Positions 1 to 8,125 of a stretch of DNA of 64,000 nt are shown here, one piece after another. Each line of letters opens with the position of its first letter. The stretch's first letter is position 1. The notes beneath the pieces were generated by a model. The model saw only the letters and a program-made list of their open reading frames with translations. It searched no databases and was not told the origin of the DNA. Made by a program: the position numbers and the translations under genes. Origin of the DNA: Methanofervidicoccus sp. A16 (GTDB taxonomy: Archaea; AGJL01; Methanococci; Methanococcales; Methanococcaceae); contig NZ_CP022242.1 in assembly GCF_003351865.1 (NCBI RefSeq), positions 1,364,001-1,428,000 of the forward strand, given 5' to 3'.

Positions 1-1884
1 CTTATTGGATACGTTGATCTTAAGAGGGAAGAGGGAGGGGAACAGGTTAAACTCGATATGTTCTTAGGGGAGGGAGAGGTTAATCATATCGTTGAGAGGA
101 TAAAGGTAGTTAAGGAGTTAAAACCATACCTTAAAAAAATAGCAAAATCCTTAGATATGGAGGGGGATATTTTAAAGGAAATCGAAGAGTTAAATAGAAT
201 TCTCTCTAAAGATAAAATTAACTGGGGGGATCTTAAAAGGGTTTTAGAGGTGAAGGAGAAGTTAATAACCATACTTATCGCCTCTTTAAACTCCAAATAC
301 GCAATACCTTTAAATGAGTTGTTGAGGGATATTACAGAGATCTTTAATCAGAAGTTAGATGAAAAATTTGCAGAGGAGTATGGAATTGACTTAGAGGATT
401 TAAAGAAGGTAAAAACGTTCCATTGGATCTTCGAGTTCCCAGAGGTGTTTTTAGAGAGGGGAGGGTTTGATGTTGTTATTGGGAATCCGCCTTATGGGAA
501 TACTCTTAGCCAAATAGAAAAAAATATATGCTACGATTATTCTTCAGCTGCAAATGAAACTGCAGCTGTTTTTGTTGAGAGAATTATTCCATTAAACAGG
601 GGGAATGGATATTTTTCTTTTATTATAACTTATGCAATAACATTTCATAAAGGTTTATCAGGAGTCAGAAATATGATTTATAAAAATTATAAGGAGTGTA
701 TTATATCTACTTTTGATAGAGATAAATGCAGGTTCTTTGAAGGAATGTCACAGTCAGTTTCTATAATATTATGTAAAAAGAAGGTGCCTTACTCTCAAGG
801 ACAATTTTACACATCCAAAATGTTTAGGAGAATGCCTGAAATTGATAAAATAGAATATCAACTTGCTAATGATTATCTTTTAGGTGAAAAAATCGGAGTT
901 CCATTCTCAGATCCGCACAGGTTGCCAAAAATAGGCGATAAATTAACTTTAGAAATTTTAAAAAAAATATTAACAAATAATAATTGTGTAAAAGATATCT
1001 TATTAAATAATTCAAATGATAAAATATGGATAAGAAAAACAGGAAATTATTGGTATAATGCTTGGAATATTAAACCATATGATGGAGAAGCTATTACTCC
1101 TATATCTGTAGCTAATGGTTATAAATATTTCTTATTATTGCTTATAAATAGTAGTCTTTATTATTTATGGTTTAGAATATATGGAGATGGGCATAATATG
1201 ACATTAGATATAATGAAGGCATTACCCATTCCACCAAAAGAAAAAATAATTATTTCTAATAAACTCCTATCACATATTTCAAATCTTTTAATGGATTTCT
1301 TATTCTATAATTTTGATAAAGAACATAATCGGTTTAATACTTCTAATATTAAGCCACTCATAGACATTTGTGATATTCTACTTGGAAAGTTATATGGTTT
1401 TACAGAAGAAGAGATTGATTATATTTTAAATTATGACGATATTATAAGAAATGGCAGAAAAATACCCGTAATTCTTGATAGACTAATAGAAATTGTATTA
1501 TTTGATTGTCATATTAATAAAAATCTTTTTGATTATAAAATAATAAATTATATCATTTATGAACTTTACTTCAAAGAAAAATTCGCAGAAGATGGTTTAT
1601 ATCCAGAGCCAAAGGAGTACCTACTGGAAACAGTTTCAAAACTCCTCAAACCAATAAACTACGATAGATGGGCAGAGTTGTACTGGAAAAAACAGTTAGA
1701 AGAAAACATATCAAAAGATGAAGAGGAAGAACTTAAAAAATTAGAAGAAGAAAACCTAAAAACTATTAAAGAAGTTTATAATTCTATAAAAAACAATTCA
1801 GAAGTTAAAAAATGGATTGAAAAAATAAAATCCCATAAATGGGTTAAAGTGATAGAGGGCGAAACAGAAGAGGAAAAACTCTAA
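1..1884 (+). CDS. C-terminal part of an Eco57I-like restriction-modification methyltransferase (5' end outside window)
   Basis: The frame is open from base 1, so the gene starts before the window and about 627 codons are visible. The sequence shows the adenine-N6 methyltransferase catalytic motif in GNPPYG (near base 480), then FFEGMSQSVSIILCKKK and a later LPIPPKEK, features typical of Eco57I/type IIG-like enzymes where the target recognition region follows the methylase core. A Lys/Glu-rich helical tail ends the protein. The middle (about 490-1560) is visibly more A+T-rich than the start of the gene, as is common for exchangeable specificity regions. The role is inferred: methylating, and perhaps cutting, a specific DNA site. 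Any nuclease domain would lie in the missing N-terminal part. No partner gene is visible downstream. Confidence 0.8.
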   Translation, partial: LIGYVDLKREEGGEQVKLDMFLGEGEVNHIVERIKVVKELKPYLKKIAKSLDMEGDILKEIEELNRILSKDKINWGDLKRVLEVKEKLITILIASLNSKYAIPLNELLRDITEIFNQKLDEKFAEEYGIDLEDLKKVKTFHWIFEFPEVFLERGGFDVVIGNPPYGNTLSQIEKNICYDYSSAANETAAVFVERIIPLNRGNGYFSFIITYAITFHKGLSGVRNMIYKNYKECIISTFDRDKCRFFEGMSQSVSIILCKKKVPYSQGQFYTSKMFRRMPEIDKIEYQLANDYLLGEKIGVPFSDPHRLPKIGDKLTLEILKKILTNNNCVKDILLNNSNDKIWIRKTGNYWYNAWNIKPYDGEAITPISVANGYKYFLLLLINSSLYYLWFRIYGDGHNMTLDIMKALPIPPKEKIIISNKLLSHISNLLMDFLFYNFDKEHNRFNTSNIKPLIDICDILLGKLYGFTEEEIDYILNYDDIIRNGRKIPVILDRLIEIVLFDCHINKNLFDYKIINYIIYELYFKEKFAEDGLYPEPKEYLLETVSKLLKPINYDRWAELYWKKQLEENISKDEEEELKKLEEENLKTIKEVYNSIKNNSEVKKWIEKIKSHKWVKVIEGETEEEKL

Positions 1885-2010
1885 ATTTTTGAATATTTTT
1901 TAAATATATTTTAATTTATAATTAATATTTTTATAAAAATAATTATTAAAAAAATAAAAAATAGTGTTCTAATTGAGGAGTTAGAAATAATTAAAATTAT
2001 TAAAATAAGA

Positions 2011-2032
2011 AAGGCATATATTTAAAAATTTA
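2011..2032 (+). promoter_or_regulatory. Candidate TATA box for pheS
   Basis: The stretch GGCATATATTTAAAAATTT is a good match to an archaeal TATA element and lies about 135 bases before the pheS start codon, which would give a long leader. There is no experimental support, and A+T-rich DNA produces such matches by chance. Confidence 0.3.
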
Positions 2033-2162
2033 AGGGCCTATAATGAAGTAAGTTATGGAGAGATTCTATAAAAAAATAATTTCTATAAAGTAGAGAGGAA
2101 AATAGTATATCACGTTGATCTCACATTTTACATCCCTACACCTATAAACATTAAGTGATACC

Positions 2163-3665
2163 ATGGAGTTGCACATAGACGAGAAAAAACTTCTAAAGAT
2201 ATTCCAAGACACTGGAAAAGAGGAGATACCTGTCGAGGAGTTATCCAAAAACGAACTTATGGGATCTGAGACAAAGGTTATGAGAAGTGCCCTATGGCTC
2301 TCAGGTAAGGGGTTAGTAGATATTGTAGAGAGGAAAAGAAAATATGTAAAACTAACAGAGAGAGGGGAAAAAACCTTAGAGGAGGGACTCCCTGAAAGGA
2401 AGATAGCAGAGTACCTTAAGGAGAAGGGCATTACATCTATCCCTGTAAAGGACATCAAAGATATCCTAGATAGATCAGAGATAAACCCTGCACTTGGACA
2501 CCTAAAAAGAAAAGATATCGCCAAAATCGAGAAAGGGATTGTACACTTTAAAAGTTTAGACTATAGAGATGAGGAGGAAGAAGTACTTAAAAATATCAAA
2601 ACAAATGGCAGTATAGAAAAATACTCTCCTGAGATTCTAGAGGTACTTAAAAAGAGAGGACTTATTGAGGTAGAGGAGATAACGGAGAGATCTATTAGAT
2701 TGACTGAAAAAGGTAAGGAATACATAAAAGAGCCTATAGAGATTAAGGAGGAGATCTCCCAACTAACAAGGGAGGATATCATCACCGGTAGATGGAAAGA
2801 GTGCTATATCAGGCCCTACGACGTAGAAGTTCCCACAGAGGAGGTTTATCCTGCAAAGTATCATCCATTAACTAGAGTGATATATGAGATTAGGGAAGTG
2901 TTATTAAGTATGGGATTCAAGGAGGTAAAGAGTCCAATAGTGGAGACAGAGTTCTGGAACTTCGATGTACTCTTTGAACCTCAGGATCACCCTGCTCGGG
3001 ATATGCAGGACACCTTCTTCTTAAAGTATCCTAAAAGTGGAAAGGTGCCTGAGGAACTTCTAAGGAAGGTTAAAGAGGTACATGAAAGAGGTACTGTAGA
3101 TGGGAGGAGGATATCCAAGGGATGGAACTATAGGTTTCAGGAGGAGATATCTAGAAGAACAGTTTTAAGGACCCATACTACAGTATCCTCTATTAGATAC
3201 TTGGCGTCCCTATCCCAGGAGGAGAGGGAGAAACCTCATAAGGTATTCTGTATCGATAGAGTATTTAGAAACGAGGCCATAGACTACAAACACCTACCTG
3301 AGTTCTACCAGTGTGACGGTATAGTTATGGATAAGGATGTTAATTTCGATAACCTTATTGGAATATTGGTGGAGTTTCTAAGAAAATTAGGCTTTGATCG
3401 GGTTAGAGTTAGGCCTGCATACTTCCCATTTACAGAACCATCCTTAGAGGCAGAGGTCTATCTAGAGGGCAAAGGTTGGCTCGAGATATTGGGGGCAGGT
3501 ATATTTAGGCCTGAAGTCCTTGAGCCCTTAGGTATAGATAAACCTGTACTGGCCTGGGGAATTGGATTAAGTAGGTTGGCGATGCTTAAGTTGGGGTTGA
3601 AGGATATAAGGGAACTACATAGGAACGACTTGAAATGGTTGAAAAGTGTTAGGTATGCACCTTAG
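2163..3665 (+). CDS. pheS: Phenylalanyl-tRNA synthetase alpha subunit
   Basis: This 500-residue protein is the alpha (catalytic) chain of the heterotetrameric class II enzyme that charges tRNA-Phe. The N-terminal 190 residues or so hold small winged-helix DNA/RNA-binding repeats (two VKLTERG/IRLTEKG strands), as in archaeal and eukaryotic PheS. Class II motif 2 is seen around residue 367 ([14 protein letters not shown]) and motif 3 around residue 466 ([13 protein letters not shown]). The ATG follows a GTGAT ribosome binding site. The beta subunit gene is not adjacent, as is usual in methanogens. Length fits the archaeal family. Confidence 0.96.
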   Translation: MELHIDEKKLLKIFQDTGKEEIPVEELSKNELMGSETKVMRSALWLSGKGLVDIVERKRKYVKLTERGEKTLEEGLPERKIAEYLKEKGITSIPVKDIKDILDRSEINPALGHLKRKDIAKIEKGIVHFKSLDYRDEEEEVLKNIKTNGSIEKYSPEILEVLKKRGLIEVEEITERSIRLTEKGKEYIKEPIEIKEEISQLTREDIITGRWKECYIRPYDVEVPTEEVYPAKYHPLTRVIYEIREVLLSMGFKEVKSPIVETEFWNFDVLFEPQDHPARDMQDTFFLKYPKSGKVPEELLRKVKEVHERGTVDGRRISKGWNYRFQEEISRRTVLRTHTTVSSIRYLASLSQEEREKPHKVFCIDRVFRNEAIDYKHLPEFYQCDGIVMDKDVNFDNLIGILVEFLRKLGFDRVRVRPAYFPFTEPSLEAEVYLEGKGWLEILGAGIFRPEVLEPLGIDKPVLAWGIGLSRLAMLKLGLKDIRELHRNDLKWLKSVRYAP

Positions 3666-4001
3666 TTTTTAATAATATAATAATATTTAATATTAATAAT
3701 CAATTATAAAAGAAGACTAAAAATTCTTAAAAAGAGAAGTTAATAAAATCCTGTCCTACTTCTCTAATACTCAATGTAGAATAGATAATTGGGATAGATT
3801 TTACTTTTTTACCTTGTATTTACTCTTTAATAAACATTTTTTAAGATTTTCTATTTTTAATGTTGATTATTTTTTTATTATAAGTATAAACAGTTAATAT
3901 TTAATATATAAATAATTGTAATAAATAATAAAAAAAAGAGTAGAAATCCAATTACCTTTTCTCACTGAATACTCAACTTCAATTTTTTATATTGGGATAT
4001 A
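3666..4001. other. Intergenic gap pheS-cbiF
   Basis: This gap of about 335 bases is A+T-rich. It holds one copy of the degenerate repeat C (about 3726-3790) and T-rich runs after it. No gene or stable RNA is evident. Confidence 0.6.
3726..3790 (+). repeat. Degenerate intergenic repeat C, copy 1
   Basis: The copy contains AAATCCTGTCCTACTTCTC followed by CAATGTAG, matching the reverse complement of the copy at 23625-23700 over about 65 bases with several mismatches. Function is unknown. Confidence 0.55.
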
Positions 4002-4769
4002 ATGACAAGAAAAGTAATAATAGTAGGTGCAGGACCTGGAGATCCTGAGTTGATAACTTTAAAGGGAAAGAAAGCCATAGAGGAAGCAGATATTATCGTA
4101 TATGCAGGTTCTCTTGTAAATAGGGAGATCCTAAAATACAACAAGAAAAACGCTAAGATCTACAACAGTGCAACTATGGATCTGGAGGAGATAGTTAAGG
4201 TTATGGTAGAGGGGGTGGAAAAGGGTTTAAAGGTAGTAAGACTCCACACTGGAGATCCCTCTATTTACGGTGCAATCAAGGAGCAGATAGATGAGTTAAA
4301 GAAGTACAATATAGATGTTGAGATAATACCTGGGGTAACTTCCCTATCTGCAGCGGCAAGTTCTTTGAAGGTAGAGTTAACACTTCCAAAGGTATCTCAA
4401 ACTGTTATAATTACGAGACCTGAAGGAAGAACACCGATGCCTGAGAGGGAGAATTTAAGGGAGTTGGCTAAACATGGATCCACTATGGCCATATTCTTAG
4501 GAGTAAGTATGATAGATAAGGTTGTATCTCAATTGATAGAGGGAGGATATAGGAGAGATACTCCAGTTGCAGTAGTATATAAAGCCTCCTGGAAAGAGGA
4601 GAAGATCGTTAGAGGTACATTGGAGGATATTGTTCCTAAGGTTAAGGAGGCAAATATAAGAAAAACTGCATTGATAATAGTGGGTGATGTACTGGATCCA
4701 AAAGATTACGATTATTCAAAACTTTACGATAAGGACTTTGAAACGGAGTATAGAAAAAGGAAGTTATAA
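4002..4769 (+). CDS. cbiF: Cobalt-precorrin-4 C11-methyltransferase
   Basis: This 255-residue SAM-dependent tetrapyrrole methylase (CbiF/CobM) adds the C-11 methyl group in cobalamin-type corrin synthesis. The sequence has the N-terminal GAGPGDPELITLKG signature, VYAGSLVN, the HTGDPSIYGA loop and PGVTSLSAAA, all diagnostic of the family. Methanogens need corrinoids for the methyltransferase Mtr. The ATG has a GGGATAT Shine-Dalgarno-like sequence just upstream. No other cobalamin gene is nearby; scattered cobalamin genes are usual in Methanococcales. Confidence 0.95.
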   Translation: MTRKVIIVGAGPGDPELITLKGKKAIEEADIIVYAGSLVNREILKYNKKNAKIYNSATMDLEEIVKVMVEGVEKGLKVVRLHTGDPSIYGAIKEQIDELKKYNIDVEIIPGVTSLSAAASSLKVELTLPKVSQTVIITRPEGRTPMPERENLRELAKHGSTMAIFLGVSMIDKVVSQLIEGGYRRDTPVAVVYKASWKEEKIVRGTLEDIVPKVKEANIRKTALIIVGDVLDPKDYDYSKLYDKDFETEYRKRKL

Positions 4770-4770
4770 A

Positions 4771-4957
4771 ACCTCAATTCCCATTAAGTAATGATTTAAA
4801 TAATAAACAATAAATATAATAAAAAAAATTAAAATATAATACCTTTAATGAAATTAATAATAGCAATCTTTATCTCTTATTTTGATTTTATACCTTTTCT
4901 TATACTTTTATTATAATTATTATTTTTATCAGAATTTTTTAATGGAAATTAAAGTTT
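4771..4957. mobile_element. Degenerate MITE-like element, B-type remnant
   Basis: The left end reads ACCTCAATTCCCATTAAG and the right end TTTAATGGAAATTAAAGT, a decayed inverted pair like those of the better preserved copies. The interior has TCTCTTATTTTGATTTTA, as in B-type cores, but lacks most of the core. No target duplication is visible. It starts two bases after the cbiF stop codon. Confidence 0.55.
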
Positions 4958-4979
4958 ATTTTTTACTTAATTAGTTATT

Positions 4980-5465
4980 TTATTTCCCATCACATATGTT
5001 AATTATAACCTCTTTTAGTTTATCTAACCCATCCCCCCTAAGTCCAGAACCTTCAATTATACAGTGGCAACTTTTACAGTACTCTCTAATTTCATCTAAC
5101 AGTTTATCGAGTTGTTCCCTATCTGCTATATCTATCTTATTCACAAATATCAAATAAGGTACTCCCATACTCTCTAAAGTATCTATTATCTCTTTATCCC
5201 TTTCTATTACCCCTCTACTCCCATCCAATACTACAACAGCGAAATCAACACCTGCAAGAGTTAATTCCCTCATAAACTGAAAACGTTCCTGGCCAGGAGT
5301 ACCAAAAATATGGATCTTCTTTCCATCTAATACCAAGTTCCCATAATCTATGGCCACAGTAGTACCTTTATAATCTGTTTTTCCTATTTTATCAAGTATA
5401 CTTTCCATTATTGTAGTTTTTCCAACATTCTCTACACCTAAAATTACAACTTTCCAATTTCCCAT
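4980..5465 (-). CDS. Small Ras/Rab-like archaeal GTPase
   Basis: This 161-residue P-loop GTPase has a G1 motif GVENVGKTT near residue 10, a G3-like segment FGTPGQERF, and a G4 motif NKID. These place it among the small archaeal GTPases related to the Ras/Rab/Arf families. The G3 aspartate position is changed (FGTPGQ instead of DxxGQ). It lies downstream of, and on the same strand as, the Hmd paralogue; from memory the equivalent pair in Methanocaldococcus jannaschii is MJ1338-MJ1339, so the association looks conserved. The start has a GTGAT site. Cellular role unknown. Confidence 0.85.
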   Translation of the reverse strand: MGNWKVVILGVENVGKTTIMESILDKIGKTDYKGTTVAIDYGNLVLDGKKIHIFGTPGQERFQFMRELTLAGVDFAVVVLDGSRGVIERDKEIIDTLESMGVPYLIFVNKIDIADREQLDKLLDEIREYCKSCHCIIEGSGLRGDGLDKLKEVIINICDGK

Positions 5466-5602
5466 AGTATCACTGTATATTCATAACCTGTATTTTCTAA
5501 TACTTTATTAATTTCTAATAAAAAATAATATCCTCTTATTTCTACAATACCTAAAAAAGAGATTTTTGATATTCAATTCATTAATATTAAAAAAATAAAA
5601 AA

Positions 5603-6628
5603 TTAATTCATAAAGAGTTTTCTCCTACTCCTCTCGATGACACCCTCTGCTGCCCTCTCCCCCATCATACCTTTTATCTCCTTTACAAGTGCCTGGGATG
5701 CCACAGGTGTTGTTGGGTTTATTTTAATATCTTTGGACTTTTCTATCAATTCTTCGTCTATGTTGTTTAATACATCTAATGCTACCTTTAATCCCTTCTG
5801 ATCTTCTAGGAGATTCATAGAGGAAGCGCTCTTTATAACCAACTCTACATTGAGGGCTTTTAAAAGACCATGAATTCCAGATGTCTCCACTATAGAGGCT
5901 AAGGTCTGGAGTGCCATAACTATCTGCTGTTCCACCATCTTCTTGGGCGCACCAATAACTTTTCTACCTACCTTGTAGTACTCTAAAATCCCTGCCAGTG
6001 CTATAGCAGTTGTAAGTACTCCCATATCTGAGACTGCAGATACCACATCTATAGGCTCTATATAGGCTTTTTTACCGATACTTTCCACCAGTTGAATACA
6101 CCTATTCAACTGCTCTTCTGTTAAATACTCCTTTCCATCTAAGGAGGTACAACCTATAACATAGTGATCATGTTGAGGTGTACCTGGAACTGCAGCAGGG
6201 TGCATTGATGAGATACCTATATCTTTTCTCTCTCTTAGTTCATACTTAAGGCATGAATACAGGGCGATTGGAGAAATGGTACAGGTGGTTAAGATTATTG
6301 CATCCCTTGGTAGATAGGGTATTATATTCTTGGCAATATTTATAGTATAACGTCCAAAGGGTGTAAATAGTATATGTACCTCTCCATGCTTTCCAGCCTC
6401 TATATCGTCGTTAGTAACTTTTACTCCTGTCTCCTCAATCTTCTCCCACATATCTTCGCTAAGCATGTTTCTATTAGGTTCTGCAAGTACAACATCATGT
6501 CCTCCTTCGGCGAACTCTATGGCCATTCTACTTCCACCATATGGAGGTTCCCCTCCAAAGAGTTCTGGAAGTTTAAGTTTGTTGATATAGAGGTTTTGAT
6601 TACCTGCGCCGTATATTGAAACTTTCAT
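5603..6628 (-). CDS. Hmd paralogue (HmdII/III type, MJ1338-like)
   Basis: This 341-residue protein is related to the [Fe]-hydrogenase Hmd, which reduces methenyl-tetrahydromethanopterin with H2. It has an N-terminal dinucleotide-like fold (SIYGAGNQNLY). The cysteine in LTTCTIS corresponds to the Hmd cysteine that binds the iron of the FeGP cofactor, and the histidine in SSMHPAAVP corresponds to a conserved active-site His. The position of Hmd His14, needed for H2 cleavage, is not histidine here. It therefore probably binds FeGP or a related ligand but is not a normal hydrogenase. The MJ1338 protein has been reported to associate with prolyl-tRNA synthetase. Start supported by AGGTGAAAATATG. 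Confidence 0.88.
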   Translation of the reverse strand: MKVSIYGAGNQNLYINKLKLPELFGGEPPYGGSRMAIEFAEGGHDVVLAEPNRNMLSEDMWEKIEETGVKVTNDDIEAGKHGEVHILFTPFGRYTINIAKNIIPYLPRDAIILTTCTISPIALYSCLKYELRERKDIGISSMHPAAVPGTPQHDHYVIGCTSLDGKEYLTEEQLNRCIQLVESIGKKAYIEPIDVVSAVSDMGVLTTAIALAGILEYYKVGRKVIGAPKKMVEQQIVMALQTLASIVETSGIHGLLKALNVELVIKSASSMNLLEDQKGLKVALDVLNNIDEELIEKSKDIKINPTTPVASQALVKEIKGMMGERAAEGVIERSRRKLFMN

Positions 6629-6717
6629 ATTTTCACCTAAATACTCTTTTATTAAAATTAGATATTATTGTTTATAATAATTCTTATAAAAATAGTTATC
6701 AAAATAATTAAAAATAT

Positions 6718-6998
6718 AAAAAAGAACCTTAGTTCCCACCAAGTAGTGATTAAAAGAACAATGAAAACAATCAATATAAAAAATATCTTAGGATCTTTCT
6801 GAACACTTAGGTAAGATAGAATATCTCATTCTGAATTCCTGTATTAGAAGATATTTAGAGGATCATTTTTCTTCATTCTTCTTTTTAAATTTTTCTGTTT
6901 TTTAAATATTATTCTTTATTTTTTATTTTTATTAATTTTTATAATTATTTTTATTATTCTTTAAACTATTCTTTTGATGGGAACTAGGGTAAAAAAGA
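6718..6998 (-). mobile_element. MITE-like element, A type, with 8 bp target duplication
   Basis: The element proper is 6726-6990. The left end is ACCTTAGTTCCCACCAAG and the right end CTTTTGATGGGAACTAGGGT, forming terminal inverted repeats. A direct repeat AAAAAAGA flanks it (6718-6725 and 6991-6998). The A core (about 6790-6880) contains GATCTTTCTGAACACTTAGG. There is no open reading frame. Orientation is opposite to the copies at 28479 and 51148. Confidence 0.85.
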
Positions 6999-7180
6999 TT
7001 ATTAATACCAATTAAAAGAGAAGATATAACTATTCCAAATCTTTCTGAATACCAAAACACTAACAAAAAATCTACCATATTCTGTTAGAGAAAATCCATC
7101 TTTTCCAATGTTCAAGAATAAAGAAGAGAATTAATCTATTTTGTTTTACTTTTTACCCATTAACACCTTTTTTAATATTT

Positions 7181-8116
7181 TTATGAAATATTTAATTCCC
7201 TTCTCAACTCTCCCATAGTAGACCGCCTCTCTGCAAAGGCGTCATGTCTATGGATGCTCTCCTTGTTAATCTGTCTAACTAACACCTGGGTATCGTCAGG
7301 CAAATATTTAAACTCCTCTACTATTCTCTTTATCATCTCTCTTGCACAATCCTCAACGAATTTTGGATTTCTATGGGCAGTCTCTACCACATGCGCCTCA
7401 TCAACCCTCTTCAGTAGTTCATATACCTCTCCACTCATGGACTTTCTTATAATCTCTATAATCTTCCCAATACTTACATTGTAGCCCTCTGGAACCTCTA
7501 TCATTACCGTTCCTATACCTCTCTGATTATGGGTTGCAACAACTACAGCATCTAGTATCTTTTCTATATCCTCATCTGAAAATCCTTTCTTTTTCAAATT
7601 CTGGACAGTTTTCTCCTTTAGGAGATTCTGGGCACAGGGACAGGCTGTAATACCTACAACCTCTGCACCAACCATCTTCTTAATATGAATGTTTCCCTCA
7701 TTGTCCTTTATTCCGTAGGCCCTACCTATGATCTTACATATTCCTTGTGAGGGTTTGTTAGTTATGGGAGATCTCTCCTCTAGAACGTAATCTCCATACA
7801 TAAGAACCTCTGCCCTTGTTGCATATTCATGCCTCTCAAAGAGTTTCTTTACAATATTTACACACAACTCCTCTATTCCGTAGATCTCCTTGACTACCAA
7901 CTTCTCTATAACCTCCTCGATAACCTCTGGACTTCTAGACATATGTATGCCCTTCTGGGAACTTGGCAAGTCTACAAATACCTCAAAGGTTGGAAGTAGT
8001 ATTATAGGCCTCTTGTTTTTTCTATGTATCTTTACAAGTTTCTTTAAGTTGATGATCCCTACCCTTGTTAGAGATATTTTGATCTCAGGTTCTGTAGCCT
8101 GGACATCACAGAACAT
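7181..8116 (-). CDS. mptA: GTP cyclohydrolase MptA (methanopterin biosynthesis)
   Basis: This 311-residue protein belongs to the type IB-like, Fe(II)-dependent GTP cyclohydrolase family that makes 7,8-dihydroneopterin 2',3'-cyclic phosphate, the first step to tetrahydromethanopterin. The sequence shows DVQATEPEIKISLTRVG at the N-terminus, GITACPCAQN with paired cysteines mid-protein, and HRHDAFAERRSTMGEL near the end, characteristic of the MptA/FolE2 group. The ATG follows AAGGTGTCATT. It starts 9 bases after the stop of the S16 protease gene, so the two are probably co-transcribed. Confidence 0.93.
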   Translation of the reverse strand: MFCDVQATEPEIKISLTRVGIINLKKLVKIHRKNKRPIILLPTFEVFVDLPSSQKGIHMSRSPEVIEEVIEKLVVKEIYGIEELCVNIVKKLFERHEYATRAEVLMYGDYVLEERSPITNKPSQGICKIIGRAYGIKDNEGNIHIKKMVGAEVVGITACPCAQNLLKEKTVQNLKKKGFSDEDIEKILDAVVVATHNQRGIGTVMIEVPEGYNVSIGKIIEIIRKSMSGEVYELLKRVDEAHVVETAHRNPKFVEDCAREMIKRIVEEFKYLPDDTQVLVRQINKESIHRHDAFAERRSTMGELRRELNIS

Positions 8117-8125
8117 AATGACACC

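Noticed and set aside
2066-2524. Long minus-strand ORF opposite pheS
   Set aside because: It lies opposite the well-supported pheS gene, has a Ser/Phe-rich composition typical of antisense reading of A+T-rich genes, and no ribosome binding site.
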